This document shows, piece after piece, positions 34,935-47,639 of a stretch of DNA of 64,000 nucleotides (position 1 is its first letter; the number at the start of each line of letters is the position of its first letter). The stretch lies in NCBI RefSeq assembly GCF_022539505.1, contig NC_061514.1, forward strand, positions 330,009,090 to 330,073,089. The letters run 5' to 3'. The translations under genes and the position numbers were made by a program. Source of the stretch: Lolium rigidum. Taxonomy: Eukaryota; Streptophyta; Magnoliopsida; Poales; Poaceae. Below the pieces are notes generated by a model that did not search any database, was not told the origin of the DNA, and was given only the letters and a program-made list of their open reading frames with translations.

Positions 34935-35984
34935 TCAAGTATTATCAAGAGACGAAGTGTCAACATCATAATTTGTTCTCATAATAGAATCAAAAGGTAA
35001 CTTCATTCTCTTTCTAGGGAAGTGTTCCATACCTTTCTTGAGAGGAAATCGATATTTTATATTACCTTCCTTCATATCAATGATAGCACCAACAGTTCGA
35101 AGAAAAGGTCTTCCCAATATAATGGGACAAGATGCATTGCATTCAATATCCAAGACAACAAAATCAACGGGGACAAGGTTATTGTTAACGGCAATGCGAA
35201 CATTATCAACTTTACCCAAAGGTTTCTTTGTAGAATGATCAGCAAGATTAACATCCAAATAGCAATTTTTCAGCGGTGGCAAGTCAAGCATATTATAAAT
35301 TTTCTTAGGCATAACATAAATACTTGCACCAAGATCACATAAAGCATTACAATCAAAATCTTTAACCTTCATCTTAATGATGGGCTCCCAACCATCCTCT
35401 AGCTTTTTAGGAATAGAGGTTTCACGCTCTAGTTTCTCTTCTCTAGCTTTAATGAGAGCATTTGTAATATGATGTGTGAAAGCCAAATTTATAGCACTAG
35501 CATTAGGACTTTTAGCAAGTTTTTGCAAGAACTTTATAACTTCAGAGATGTGGCAATCATCAAAATTCAAACCATTATAATCTAAAGCAATGGGATCATC
35601 ATCCCCAATGTTGGAAAAAATTTCAGCAGACTTTATCACGAAGCGGTTCATAGCAGTTTTAGCAGTTTCAGGCAATTTTTCGCGCTTTGCATTAGAAGTG
35701 GAAACATTGCTAACACCAATTCTTTTATTAGTATTAGTAGGAGGTGCAGCAACATGTGTAGCATTAGAATTACAAGTGGTGGTAATAGTCCAAACTTTAG
35801 CTACATTCTTCTCTTTAGCTAGTTTTTCATTTTCTTCTCTATCCCACCTAGCACGCAGTTCAGCCATTAATCTTATATTCTCATTAATTCTAACTTGAAT
35901 GGCATTTGCTGTAGTAGTAATTTTATTATGATGATTCTCATTAGGCAAAACTTTTGATTTCAAAAGATCAACATCAAGAAGCAA
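34935..35984 (-). CDS. Aspartic protease region of E3
   Basis: The - strand frame ends TSSLDNT at 34935. It holds an aspartic protease domain: the active-site motif DLGAS (35322-35336) in the context CNALCDLGASIYVMP, followed by LPPLKNCYLDVNLAD and the conserved PIILGRPFLRT. D-L-G in place of D-T-G or D-S-G is, as I recall, usual for Athila-type proteases. Upstream is a linker with a charged stretch (RLMAELRARWDREENEKLAKE) that may form a coiled coil. The frame changes relative to gag at about 35975-35990, at a run where CAGCAG is expected. The product would cleave gag. No RT follows; the stop is followed directly by the non-coding block. A near-identical copy is at 61207-62246. Confidence 0.8.
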   Translation of the reverse strand: MLLDVDLLKSKVLPNENHHNKITTTANAIQVRINENIRLMAELRARWDREENEKLAKEKNVAKVWTITTTCNSNATHVAAPPTNTNKRIGVSNVSTSNAKREKLPETAKTAMNRFVIKSAEIFSNIGDDDPIALDYNGLNFDDCHISEVIKFLQKLAKSPNASAINLAFTHHITNALIKAREEKLERETSIPKKLEDGWEPIIKMKVKDFDCNALCDLGASIYVMPKKIYNMLDLPPLKNCYLDVNLADHSTKKPLGKVDNVRIAVNNNLVPVDFVVLDIECNASCPIILGRPFLRTVGAIIDMKEGNIKYRFPLKKGMEHFPRKRMKLPFDSIMRTNYDVDTSSLDNT

Positions 35985-37052
35985 GACTATCGACTTTAGA
36001 AGCAAGTATATCAATTTTCCCAAGCTTTTCTTCAACAGATTTGTTAAAAGCAGTTTGTGTACTAATAAACTCTTTAAGCATGGCTTCAAGTCCAGGGGGT
36101 GAACTCCTATTATTGTTGTAAGAATTCCCATAAGAATTAGCATAGCCGTTGCCACTATTATAAGGATATGGCCTATAGTTGTTACTAGAATTGTTCCGGT
36201 AAGCATTGTTGTTGAAATTATTATTTTTAATGAAGTTTACATCAACATGTTCTTCTTGTGCAACCAATGAAGCTAACGGAACATTATTAGGATCAATATT
36301 AGTCCTATCATTCACAAGCATAGACATAATAGCATCAATCTTATCACTCAAGGAAGAGGTTTCTTCGACGAATTTACCTTCTTACCTTGTGGAGCTCTTT
36401 CCGTGTGCCATTCAGAGTAATTGATCATCATATTATCAAGAAGCTTTGTTGCTTCACCAAGAGTGATGGACATAAAGGTACCTCCAGCAGCTGAATCCAA
36501 TAAATTCCGCGAAGAAAAATTTAGTCCTGCATAGAAGGTTTGGATGATCATCCAAGTAGTCGATCCATGGGTTGGGCAATTTTTAACCAGAGATTTCATT
36601 CTTTCCCAAGCTTGAGCAACATGTTCAGTATCTAATTGTTTAAAATTCATTATGCTACTCCTCAAAGATATAATTTTAGCAGGGGGATAATATCTACCAA
36701 TAAAAGCATCCTTGCATTTAGTCCATGAATCAATACTATTCTTAGGCAGAGATAGCAACCAATCTTTAGCTCTTCCTCTTAATGAGAAAGGGAACAATTT
36801 TAATTTTATAATGTCACCATCTACATCCTTATACTTTTGCATTTCACATAGTTCAACAAAATTATTAAGATGGGCAGCAGCATCATCAGAACTAACACCA
36901 GAAAATTGCTCTCGCATAACAAGATTCAATAAAGCAGGTTTAATTTCAAAGAATTCTGCTGTAGTAGCAGGTGGAGCAATAGGTGTGCATAAGAAATCAT
37001 TATTATTTGTGGTTGTGAAGTCACACAACTTAGTATTTTCAGCGTTGGCCAT
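35985..37052 (-). pseudogene. gag of E3, frameshifted
   Basis: The start is the ATG at 37052-37050, after a leader of about 230 bp from the primer site. The N-terminal frame (37052 to 36348) contains a gag/capsid domain: LLNLVMREQFSG, then LKLFPFSLRGRAKDWLLSLP, SIDSWTKCKDAFIGRYYPPAK and TFYAGLNFSSRNLLDSAAGG. A stop then follows a frameshift at 36366-36370 (CGACGAAT). The E6 copy reads CGACAGAAT at 62635-62643 and stays open, so one A is missing here. The downstream part (36351-35974) is Asn/Tyr-rich and low in complexity. There is no CCHC knuckle. The product is the structural capsid protein. Confidence 0.8.
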
Positions 37053-37306
37053 TTTAGCAACAGTAAATAAAGCAAACTAGATAAAGTAAATGCAAGTAAA
37101 CTATTTTTTTTTGTGTTTTTGATATAGCAAACAAGATAGCAAATAAAGTAAAACTAGCAACTAATTTTTTTGTATTTTGATTTAGTGCAGCAAACAAAGT
37201 AGTAAATAAAACTAAGCAAGACAAAAACAAAGTAAAGAAATTGAGAAGTGGAGACTCCCCTTGCAGCGTGTCTTGATCTCCCCGGCAACGGCGCCAGAAA
37301 TTTGCT
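37053..37306 (-). promoter_or_regulatory. E3 leader with tRNA-Asp primer binding site
   Basis: The - strand TGGCGCCGTTGCCGGGG at 37280-37296 matches the complement of the plant tRNA-Asp 3' end exactly, 10 bases from the LTR. The leader then carries two similar copies of an A/T-rich unit (ATCAAAAACACAAAA-like), also seen in E4. Confidence 0.88.
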
Positions 37307-38903
37307 TGATGCGTGTGGTTGGCACGTCCGTTGGGAACCCCAAGAGGAAGGTGTGATGCGCACAGCGGCAAGTTTGCCTCAGTAAGAAACCAAGGTTTAA
37401 TCAGACCAGTAGGAGTCAAGAAGCACGTTGAAGGTTGATGGCGGCGGGATGTAGTGCGGCGCAACACCAGGGATTCCGGCGCCAACGTGGAACCTGCACA
37501 ACACAACCAAAGTACTTTGCCCCAACGAAACAGGGAGGTTGTCAATCTCACCGGCTTGCTGTAACAAAGGATTAACCGTATTGTGTGGAAGATGATTGTT
37601 TGCAGAAAAAAGTAGAACAAGTATTGCAGTAGATTGTATTTCAGTAAAGAGAATTGGACCGGGGTCCACAGTTCACTAGAGGTGTCTCTCCCATAAGACA
37701 AACAGCATGTTGGGTGAACAAATTACAGTTGGGTAATTGACAAATAAAGAGAGCATGACAATGCACATACATATCATGATGAGTATAGTGAGATTTAATT
37801 GGGCATTACGACAAAGTACATAGACCGCCATCCAACTGCATCTATGCCTAAAAAGTCCACCTTCAGGTTATCATCCGAACCCCTCCAAGTATTAAGTTGC
37901 AAAGCAACGAGACAATTGCATTAAGTATGGTGCGTAATGTAATCAACAACTATATCCTTAGACATAGCATCAATGTTTTATCCCTAGTGGCAACAAGCAC
38001 AACACAACCTTAGAACTTTCGTCACTCGTCCCAGGTGTCAATGCGAGCATGAACCCACTATCGAGCATAAGTACTCCCTCTTGGAGTTACAAGCATCTAC
38101 TTGGCCAGAGCATCTACTAGTAATGGAAAGCATGCAAGATCATAAACAACACGTAGATATAACTTTGATAATCAACATAACAAGTATTCTCTATTCATCG
38201 GATCCCAACAAACGCAACATATAGGATTACAGATAGATGATCTTGATCATGTTAGGCAGCTCACAAGATCCGACAATGATAGCACAATGGGGAGAAGACA
38301 ACCATCTAGCTACTGCTATGGACCCATAGTCCAGGGGTAGACTACTCACACATCACTCCGGAGGCGACCATGGCGGCGTAGAGTCCTCCGGGAGATGATT
38401 CCCCTCTCCGGCAGGGTGCCGGAGGCGATCTCCTGGATCCCCCGAGATGGGATCGGCGTTGGCAGCGTCTCTGGAAGGTTTTCCGTATCGTGGCTCTCGG
38501 TACTAGGGGTTTCGTCACGGAGGCTTTAAGTAGGCAGAAGGGCAAGTCAGGAGGCGGCACGGGGGCCCCAGATGACAGGGCCGCGCGGCCAAACCCTAGG
38601 CCGCGCCGCCCTGTAGTTTGGGCGCCTCGTGGCCCCACTTCGTTTCGTCTTCGGACTTCTGGAAGCTTCGTGGAAAAATAGGCCCCTGGGCTTTGATTTC
38701 GTCCAATTCCGAGAATATTTCCTTACTAGGATTTCTGAAACCAAAAACAGCAGAAAAACAAGCAATCGGCACTTCGGCATCTTGTTAATAGGTTAGTTCC
38801 AGAAAATGCACGAATATGACATAAAGTGTGCATAAAACATGTAGATAACATCAATAATGTGGCATGGAACATAAGAAATTATCGATACGTCGGAGACGTA
38901 TCA
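37307..38903 (-). repeat. 5' LTR of E3 (1597 bp)
   Basis: TG...CA ends; the pair of 15646-17243. The two differ mainly at CAG/CGAG-type sites and a few single bases. Confidence 0.88.
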
Positions 38904-39823
38904 TTCTGCCTCAAGGCTAAGGGCTGTACCGGTAGCTATGTGGTTAATCTCTCTCCCATGTACTTCAATACAATGATCTCATGAGCTGCCTTACATGATT
39001 GAGATTCATATGATGAGCTTGGTATTACTATCAATCTATGTGCTACTCTAGTGATGTTATTAAAGTACTCTATTCCTCCTCCATGATGTAATGTTGACAG
39101 TGTGTGCATCATGTAGTACTTGGCATAGGTTATGATTGTAATCTCTTGTAGATTATGGAGTTAACTATTACTATGATAGTATTGATGCGATCTATTCCCC
39201 CTTTCATAGCCTGACGGTGACAGTGTGCATGCTATGTTAGTACTCGGTATAATTGCAATGGTCTATTATGTACTATAAGGTTACTTAAATATGAACACCG
39301 AATGTTGTGGCGCTTGTTAACTCCAGCTTGAGGGAGCTCTTGTAGCCCTACACAATGAATGGTGTTTGTCATCCAACAAGAGAGTGTAGAGAAAGTAGCA
39401 TTTATTTATTCTGTTATATGATCAATGTTGAGAGTGTCCACTAGTGAAAGTATGATCCCTAGGCCTTGTTTCCGAACATCGAATCTCCATTTATTTACTG
39501 TTCTACTGCATGTTTACTTGTTGCCATATTTATTTCAGATTGTTATTACCGCTCATATACATTCATATTACTTGCATTTTACTATCTCTTCGCCGAACTA
39601 GTGCACCTATACATCTGACAAGTGTATTAGGTGTGTTGGGGACACAAGAGACTTCTTGTATCGTAATTGCAGGGTTGCTTGAGAGGGATATCTTTGACCT
39701 CTTCCTCCCTGAGTTCGATAAACCTTGGGTGATTCACTTAAGGGAAACTTGCTGCTGTTCTACAAACCTCTGCTCTTGGAGGCCCAACACTGTCTACAGG
39801 AAAAGAAACGTGAGTAGACATCA
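38904..39823 (+). repeat. 3' LTR of E1, right part
   Basis: Begins with the second copy of the E3 target (TTCTG, 38904-38908) and continues the LTR from 2119 onwards of the 5' copy to the terminal GTAGACATCA. It is followed by CACGT, the right target duplication of E1. Confidence 0.88.
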
Positions 39824-42602
39824 CACGTCCTTTACGCCGAAAATCTGCCGATCGTCCCTCCGGATGAGTGCTGGATTCCGGCTAAGACAAACCCCGTCAA
39901 GCTCTGCATCGTCCCAGTCGGCGGCATACACATCTTCATCGGGGAAACCATCGATTCTGACGGAAACCCACTGGTAAGTAACGCTGACACGACCGCCGCT
40001 GAGCAGGACGCAGTCGCGAAGATCCGATCTGAGATGCAGGAGCTTCCCAAGGAAGATTCCGCCTTGGATCTGGAAAAATCAAAACCCACCCAATCCGCCC
40101 CTGAGCAGGAGATAAAGGTGGAAGACCAATGCAGATCCGCATGGGTGTCCCAGGTGTTAGAGAAGCAAAGGTGTCACATCGTACACTTCTTGGCCCACAC
40201 CGCCGGAACCGCCCCACAATAAGCCGGAGCTGGTCCCGAGCAGGTCGAGGTACCGGAAAACAACGCTGCTCCAGATCAGCAGGAGGCTGTCGGAGAAAGC
40301 GGTACTCCAGTTGAAGAGTCGATCCTGGGCAACCTAAGCCCAATTTCCGGGGATACCCCCTCCATGGATACTGAAGAGTTCGATCGCAAGGTAAAGGAAT
40401 ACGGATACGGTGATCAGCCTGAAGTTGAATCCGCCCAGCCTAAGCAGGTTCTCGCAACCTTGGCGGCGCTGGATCAACGCGAATCAGAAGATGAAAACAC
40501 CCACTCCGACCCACAGCCATCCCACGCAGGATCTCCGCTTTTGCGGGAACGACCGCGTAAGGAAGTCTTATCCCCATAGGAGTTGGTTGAGCAAGCAGGC
40601 ATGGAGGCAATCGCACACTCGGATATTTTCAACAAACCCATTACTCCCGAAGACGCAGAAGCGCTAGAAGCTAAGAGGATAGAGATGCTGGCCACAGCTC
40701 AAAAATTCGCTCAAACCACAGCCGCAATGATTGACGAGAGGAAGGAGGCCGCGAATTTCGTGGACAACTTTCTCAAACGCGAGCAGGAGGTGGACGAATC
40801 ACTGGTGAAATTCAAGCAACTCCGGAAGCATTGGGAGGACAAGATCACTGAGGCTCAACAGGAGATCGATAAGATCCGGCGAGAAACTATAGCTCCCCGT
40901 AAGATCACCTTCGCAACATCCGACTGAGCAGCAGCCGTACGCCACTCCGAAGGACAATATGAAGAAGGCTGCGGAGATCTTGAAGAAAAAGGACGAGGAG
41001 ATCGACATCAACTACGTCCGTACACTTGTTGCTTCAGCAATGAAGCAGCAGAGCAAGGCAGATACTTCGCGCAAGTTGGAATCCAACCCGGAGCATTGCA
41101 TCTCTACCGCGCAGAAGGATGCCTACGACAATCGCCATCGTGATGATGAATCGTGAACCGGATCCTCGGAACGCAGAAGGAAAACCAGAGAACATCCAAA
41201 TCCAATCCCCGTACCATCAAAGACGCCTCCGTCAGATCCGAGAAAGGGAAAGGATGCAATCTACACTAGTAAGGACAAGTACCGCAATCCCTCACCTCCG
41301 CCTAACGGATATCCGCGTCCCCCACCTCCTCGTCGCCGTAGTCCAGCCGGAAACACCAGACCCCATGGGCCTGGCGGAATCAACATCCGCGACAACGTGC
41401 TGCCCTCAAGGAACAGGAACAGGGAGCGAACGTCGGAATCTCGCCGGAGCTAGATCAATAATCGCGAGCCGGAGCCCAGGAGGAGTCGGAACGAAGAACG
41501 CGACCCGGAGCCTCGCAGAAGCCGGAATGGCCATGGCAGCCAGCACCAAGGTGAAGGCAGTCATCGAAGCCGGAGCCAGCATCGCGAAGTGCGAGGAGAA
41601 TCAGAAGGCGGAAGCAAAAGGCCGGATCGGCCCCCTCGCAGGTCTCCCTCACCACCACCTAGCGGTGGAGGCGGAGGTGGAGGCGGAGGCTGTGGCCGGA
41701 GATCTCGCTCACGCTCAAAATCCCCCCGCAACGGCTCGCGTGATGCGCGGGAACGCCTCAACGAATACAGAATAGACTACATCGGCCCAAAGTGCTTTGG
41801 CAGGATGATTCGAGAGGAACCAAAGCCAAGGATGAACCTCAAGCTACCCGAAAACCTGAAGCATTATGATGGCACAGAAAGGCCGGATACCTGGATTGAA
41901 GATTACTACAATGCAGTGACCTTTGCCGGAGGAACCCCTAACATCGCCTGCCGCATGCTTCAGCTGTACCTTGTAGGTCCAGCCCGGATCTGGCTCAGCG
42001 ACCTCGAGAAGAACTCTATCTTTTGTTGGTTTGACCTGAAGACGGCTTTCGAGAAACACTTCAGGGGCACCTACAAAAGGCCTGCCACAACAAGCGACTT
42101 GCAAGCATGTATCCAGAAGAAGGGAGAAACTTCAAGACACTTCCTTGCATGATGGTTGGCATGCAGGAACGAGTGTGAAAATGTTGATCACACCACGGCT
42201 ATGCACGCCTTTATAGGTGGATTGCAGAGGGGAGGATTGCTGCGGCACAAGCTCACTTGCTTGGGTAACGCAAATAAACTGACTTTGGATGACATGATCT
42301 CCATCACCAGCGATCATACTGCCGCCGCCGACGACGCATGCAGAGATCTAGCAGCTACAGCAATTCCCCCGCATCTGTAGAAGAAGAACCGTGATAACGG
42401 TAACAACAGCGACAATAAGCGGAAAAACCCCCTGATGACCAGAAGAGTGGCGGATCCGAGATGGTCGCCATAGCTTTTCAACGCGGAGGTCAAGGAGGCG
42501 GAAGAGGCCGCGGACGCGGAGGTGAAGCCGGCAGGGGCCAGCAGCGCAGTGATGAAGTCACCGCTGCCGGATCCCGCGCCCCCAAACCTACGAAGAATAC
42601 AG
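39824..42602 (+). pseudogene. gag of E0b, broken by stops and frameshifts
   Basis: This continues the frame started at 1494. In order it holds: an N-terminal segment (LYAENLPIVPPDECW, VGGIHIFIGETI), an acidic Gln/Glu-rich linker, a helical segment with likely coiled coil (about 40590-40920), an Arg/Ser/Pro-rich region with a Gly run (about 41160-41740) and a gag/capsid domain (41780-42340; LKLPENLKHYDGTERPDTWIEDY, GPARIWLSDLE, FEKHFRGTYKRP, then after a stop HAFIGGLQRGG and LTLDDMISI). In-frame stops occur at 40220, 40577, 41154, 41451, 42150 and 42378; each is one C-to-T change from CAA, CAG or CGA. At least two frameshifts occur (about 40925 and about 42430). The element is old and inactive. 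Confidence 0.78.
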
Positions 42603-43462
42603 AGACATGCCCTGTCTAGCCCATCTGGATCCGGCTACAGGGAAGTCCACTCACACTAACCGCAACTGCAAGTGGGTCAATGATCTGAAAAACGACCCGG
42701 AAGCAGGATACAAGCGAGCCCGGAAGCACCGCCCACGCGGCAAAGGAGGCAAGGGCAAGAACAAGGACAAAGAGAAGGACAGTTCCGAGGCGATGGACGA
42801 GGATGATACTTCACCGGATCCCAAAGCAGGATCCGCAGCTAAATCCAACCCTTTCGAGAAAAAGAGTGTAGGTGCGTACCACACCTTCCTCGGAACTCCA
42901 ACAGTCCGCGCCACCAAGTCAGCTTTCCGGATCCTGAACGCCACAGTTCCGGCTGTGCCGCAGTATGTCAGGTGGTCGGAAGTCCCGTGCACATTTGATA
43001 GGCAGGATCACCCTACCATTGTGCCAAAAGAGTGCTACGCCTTAGTTGTAAGTCCTCGCATAGACAGCTATGACTTCTCCATGTGCCTCATGGAAGGCGG
43101 AGCCAGCTTGAACATCATGTACCTGGAGACTCTGGAACGGATGAACCTTACCAAGGAACAGCTCAAACACAGCAACACTGAGTTTCATGGCGTGGTTCCG
43201 GGTAAAAAGGCGAATTTCCTCGGCAGCATCACACTTCCCGTGGCCTTCGGCGATGTTCATAATTTCCGCGAAGAGAGGATCACGTTTGAGGTCGTGCCCT
43301 TCAAGAGCTCCTACCACGTCATCTTCGGCAGGCCCACCTACCACAAGTTCCACACAAGAGCGTGCTACATCTACAACAAGCTCAAGATTTCGGGTCCCAA
43401 TGGTATGATTACCGTATCCGGAGACTACAAAAAGGCTCATGAGTGCGAGTTGGGCGAAGCCG
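42603..43462 (+). pseudogene. Zinc knuckle-like segment and aspartic protease of E0b
   Basis: An open frame from 42607 runs to 43462 and then, by chance, 50 bases into E4. It begins with a Cys/His cluster (CLAHLDPATGKSTHTNRNCKW), followed by a Lys-rich linker. A protease-like domain follows: DSYDFSMCLMEGGASLNIMYLETLERM (about 43062-43143), then FHGVVPG and VIFGRPTYHKFH. The usual catalytic D-G-(A/S)-S is E-G-G-A-S here (43090-43107), so the catalytic Asp may be lost. E4 cuts the frame at 43462 and it continues at 50111. The expected role is polyprotein cleavage. Confidence 0.78.
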
Positions 43463-45045
43463 TGACACGCGTACAGCACGCGACCGCTGGGAACCCCAAG
43501 TGGAAGGTGTGATGCGTACAGAAGTAAGTATCCCTCAGTAAGAAACCAAGGTTTATCGAACCAGTAGGAGTCAAGAAGCACGTTGAAGGTTGATGGCGGC
43601 GGAGTGTAGTGCGGCGCAACACCAGGGATTCCGGCGCCAACGTGGAACCCGCACAACACAACCAAATTACTTTGCCCCAACGTGACGGTGAGGTTGTCAA
43701 TCTCACCGGTCTTGCTGTAACAAAGGATTAGATGTATAGTGTGGATGATGATGTTTGCGGAAAACAGTAGAACGAGTATTGCGATGAGATTGTATTCGAT
43801 GTAAAAGAATGGACCGGGGTCCACAGTTCACTAGAGGTGTCTCTCCCATAAGAATAAGCATGTTGGGTGAAAAAATTACAGTTGGGCAATTGACAAATAA
43901 AGAGGGCATGACCATGTACATACATGTTATGATGAGTAGTGTGAGATTTAATTGGGCATTACGACAAAGCACATAGACCGCTATCCAGCATGCATCTATG
44001 CCTAAAAAGTCCACCTTCAGGTTATCATCCGAACCCCTTCCAGTATTAAGTTGCAAACAACAGACAATTGCATTAAGTATGGTGCGTAATGTAATCAACA
44101 CATACATCCTTAGACATAGCATCGATGTTTTTATCCCTAGTGGCAACAACACATCCACAACCTTAGAACTTTCTCATCACTTGTCCCGATTTAATGGAGG
44201 CATGAACCCACTATCGAGCATAAATACTCCCTCTTGGAGTTACAAGCAAAAACTTGGCCAGAGCCTCTACTAGTAACGGAGAGCATGCAAGATCATAAAC
44301 AACACATAGATAATAGATTGATAATCAACATAGCATAGTATTCCATATTCATCGGATCCCAACAAACACAACATGTAGCATTACGGATAGATGATCTTGA
44401 TCATGTTAGGCAGCTCACAAGATCCAACAATGAAGCACAATTAGGAGAAGACGACCATCTAGCTACTGCTATGGACCCATAGTCCAGGGGTGAACTACTC
44501 ACTCATCACTCCGGAGGCGACCATGGCGGTGAAGAGTCCTCCGGGAGATGATTCCCCTCTCCGGCAGGGTGCCGGAGGCGATCTCCTGAATCCTCCGAGA
44601 TGGGATTGGCGGCGGCGGCGTCTCTGGAAGGTTTTCTGTATCATGGCTCTCGGTACTGGAGTTATTATCGACGAAGGCTTAAGTAGGCGGAGGAGATAGG
44701 TTTAGGGGCGATGCGAGGGGCCCACACAACAGGGCCGCGCGGCCAGGGGGTGGGCCGCGCCACCCTGGTGTGTCGCCGCCTCGTCGCCCCACTTCGTTTC
44801 CTCTCCGGACTTCTGGAAGCTTCGTGGAAAAATAAGATCCTGGGCGTTGATTTCGTCCAATTCCGAGAATATTTCCTTACTAGGATTTCTGAAACCAAAA
44901 ACAGCAACTGGCTCTTCGGCATCTTGTTAATTGGTTAGTGCCGGAAAATGCATAAATATGACATAAAGTATGCATAAAACATGTAGGTATCATCAATAAA
45001 GTAGCATGGAACATAAGAAATTATTGATACGTTGGAGACGTATCA
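43463..45045 (-). repeat. 3' LTR of E4 (1583 bp)
   Basis: On the - strand it starts TGATACGTCTCC and ends CGCGTGTCA. Same family as the E3 LTR but a distinct subgroup at the 3' end (CGCGTGTCA against ACACGCATCA). Confidence 0.88.
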
Positions 45046-47639
45046 GCATCCCCAAGCTTAGTTCCTGCTCGTCCCGAGTAGGTAAACGATAACAAAGATA
45101 ATTTCTGAAGTGACATGCTATCATAATCTTGATCAATACTATTGTAAGCACATGTAATGAATGCAGTGATTCGAAGCAATGGTAATACAATGAGTAAACA
45201 ATTGAATCATATAGCAAAGACTTTTCATGAATAGTACTTTCAAGACAAGCATCAATAAGTCTTGCATAAGAATTAACTCATAAAGCAATAAATTCAAAGT
45301 AAAGGCATTGAAGCAACACAAAGGAAGATTAAGTTTCAGCGGTTGCTTTCAACTTGTAACATGTATATCTCATGGATATTGTCAATGTAAAGTAGTATAA
45401 AAAGTGCAATATGCAAGTATGTAGGAATCAATGCACAGTTAACACAAGTGTTTGCTTCTTGAGGTGGAGAGAGATAGGTGAACTGACTCAACATAAAAGT
45501 AAAAGAATGGCCCTTCGCGAGAGGAAGCATTGATTGCTATATTTGTGCTAGAGCTTTGGTTTTGAAAACAAGAAACAATTTTGTCAACGGTAGTAATAAA
45601 GCATATGCATTATGTAAATTATATCCTACAAGTTGCAAGCCTCATGCATAGTATACTAATAGTGCCCGCACCTTGTCCTAATTAGCTCGGATTACCTGGA
45701 TTATCATCGCAATACATATGTTTTAACCAAGTGTCACAAAGGGGTACCTCTATGCCGCCTGTACAAAGGTCTAAGGAGAAAGCTCGCATTGGATTTCTCG
45801 CTTTTGATTATTCTCAACTTAGACATCCATACCGGGACAACATAGACAACAGATAGTGGACTCCTCTTTAATGCATAAGCATTTAGCAACAATTAATATT
45901 CTCATATGAGATTGAGGATATTTGTCCAAAACTGAAACTTCCACCATGAATCATGGCTTTAGTTAGCGGCCCAATGTTCTTCTCTAACAGTATGCATGCT
46001 CTAACCATTCAACTCGTGGTAAATCGCCCTTACTTCAGACAAGATGGACATGCATAGCAACTCACATGATATTCAACAAAGTGTTGATGGCGTCCCCAGG
46101 AACATGGTTATCGCACAACAAACAACTTAATAAGAGATAAAGTGCATAAGTACATATTCAATACCACAATAGTTTTTAGGTTATTTGTCCCATGAGCTAT
46201 GTATTGCAAAGATGAAGAATAGAAATTTTAAAGGTAGCACTCAAGCAATTTACTTTGGAATGGCGGAGAAATACCATGTAGTAGGTAGGTATGGTGGACA
46301 CAAATGGCATAGTGGTTGGCTCAAGGATTTTGGATGCATGAGAAGTATTCCCTCTCGATACAAGGTTTAGGCTAGCAAGGTTATTTGAAACAAACACAAG
46401 TATGAACCGGTGTAGCAAAACTCACATAAAAGACATATTGTAAACATTATAAGACTCTACACCGTCTTCCTTGTTGTTCGACCCTTACTAGAAATTATCT
46501 AGACCTTAGAGAGACCAATTATGCAAACCAAATTTTAGCAAGCTCTATGTATTTCTTCATTAATAGGTGCAAAGTATATGATGCAAGAGCTTAAACATGA
46601 GCACAACAATTGCCAAGTATCACATTATCCAAGTTATTATTCCAATTACTACATGTAGCATTTCCCGTTTCCAACCATATAACAATTTAACGAAGCAGAT
46701 TCAACCTTCGCCATGAATATTATGAGTAAAGCCTACGGACATATTTGTCCATATGCAACAGCGGAGCGTGTCTCTCTCCCACACAATGAATGCTAGGATC
46801 CACTTTATTCAAACAAAACAAAAACAAAAACAAATCGACGCTCCAAGCAAAGTGCATAATATGTGATGGAATAAAAATATAGTTTCACTAGAGGAACCTG
46901 ATAATGTTGTCAATGAAGAAGGGGATGCCTTGGGCATCCCCAAGCTTAGACGCTTGAGTCTTCTTGAAATATGCAGGGGTGAACCACCGGGGCATCCCCA
47001 AGCTTAGAGCTTTCACTCTCCTTGATCATATTGTATCATCCTCCTCTCTTGATCCTTGAAAACTTCCTCCACACCAAACTCAAAACAACTCATTAGAGGG
47101 TTAGTGCATAATAAAAATTCACATGTTCAGCGATGACATAATCATTCTTAACACTTCTGGACATTGCACAAAGCTACTGAAAGTTAATGGAATAGAAAAC
47201 TCCATCAAGCATAGCAAAACAGGCAATGCGAAATAAAAGGCAGAATCTGTCAAAACAGAACAGTTCGTAAAGATGAATTTCTAAGAGGCACCATACTTGC
47301 TCAAATGATAATGCTCAAATTGAATGAAAGTTGCGTACATATCTGAGGATCACTCACGTAAATTGGAATAATTTTCTGAGTTACCTACAGAGAATTAGGC
47401 CCAAATTCGTGACAGCAAAGAAATCTGTTTCTGCGCAGTAATCCAAATCTAGTATGAACCTTACTATCAAAGACTTTACTTGGCACAACAATGCAACAAA
47501 ATAAGATAAGGAGAGGTTGCTACAGTAGTAACAAATTCCAAGACTCAAATATAAAATAAAAGTGCAGTAGTAAAATCATGGGTTGTCTCCCATAAGCGCT
47601 TTTCTTTAACGCCTTTCAGCTAGGCGCAGAAAGTGTGTA
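45046..47639 (-). repeat. E4 3' non-coding interior
   Basis: PPT at 45046-45059 (- strand AAGCTTGGGGATGC), with two more copies at 46934-46947 and 46992-47005. Hairpin arms at 46921-46929 and 46933-46941. No supported ORF. Matches the blocks in E1, E3 and E6. Confidence 0.83.

Larger units (their letters stand above)
15646..38903 (-). mobile_element. E3: Athila-like Gypsy element with gag and protease only
   Basis: Two LTRs of about 1.6 kb (15646-17243 and 37307-38903). The target duplication is TTCTC (15641-15645) and TTCTG (38904-38908). The primer site on the - strand (37280-37296) is an exact match to the tRNA-Asp 3' end. Without E5 the element is about 8.2 kb. It encodes gag and an aspartic protease, then a 2.6-kb non-coding block where pol would be. 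It is non-autonomous. Confidence 0.87.
1532..39823 (+). mobile_element. E1: Athila-like Gypsy element, gag-type ORF only
   Basis: The LTRs start TGATACGTCTC and end TAGACATCA. The 5' LTR is whole; the 3' LTR is split by E3. The target duplication is CGCGT (1527-1531) and CACGT (39824-39828), with one mismatch. Without the nested E2 and E3 the element is about 8.5 kb. A degraded tRNA-Asp primer binding site places it near the Athila lineage, and it has no protease, RT or integrase. The interior is 3036-15058, with a PPT just before the 3' LTR. Confidence 0.85.

Noticed and set aside
42651..42992. - strand frame opposite the E0b protease region
   Set aside because: Antisense shadow of the Lys-rich linker and protease frame.
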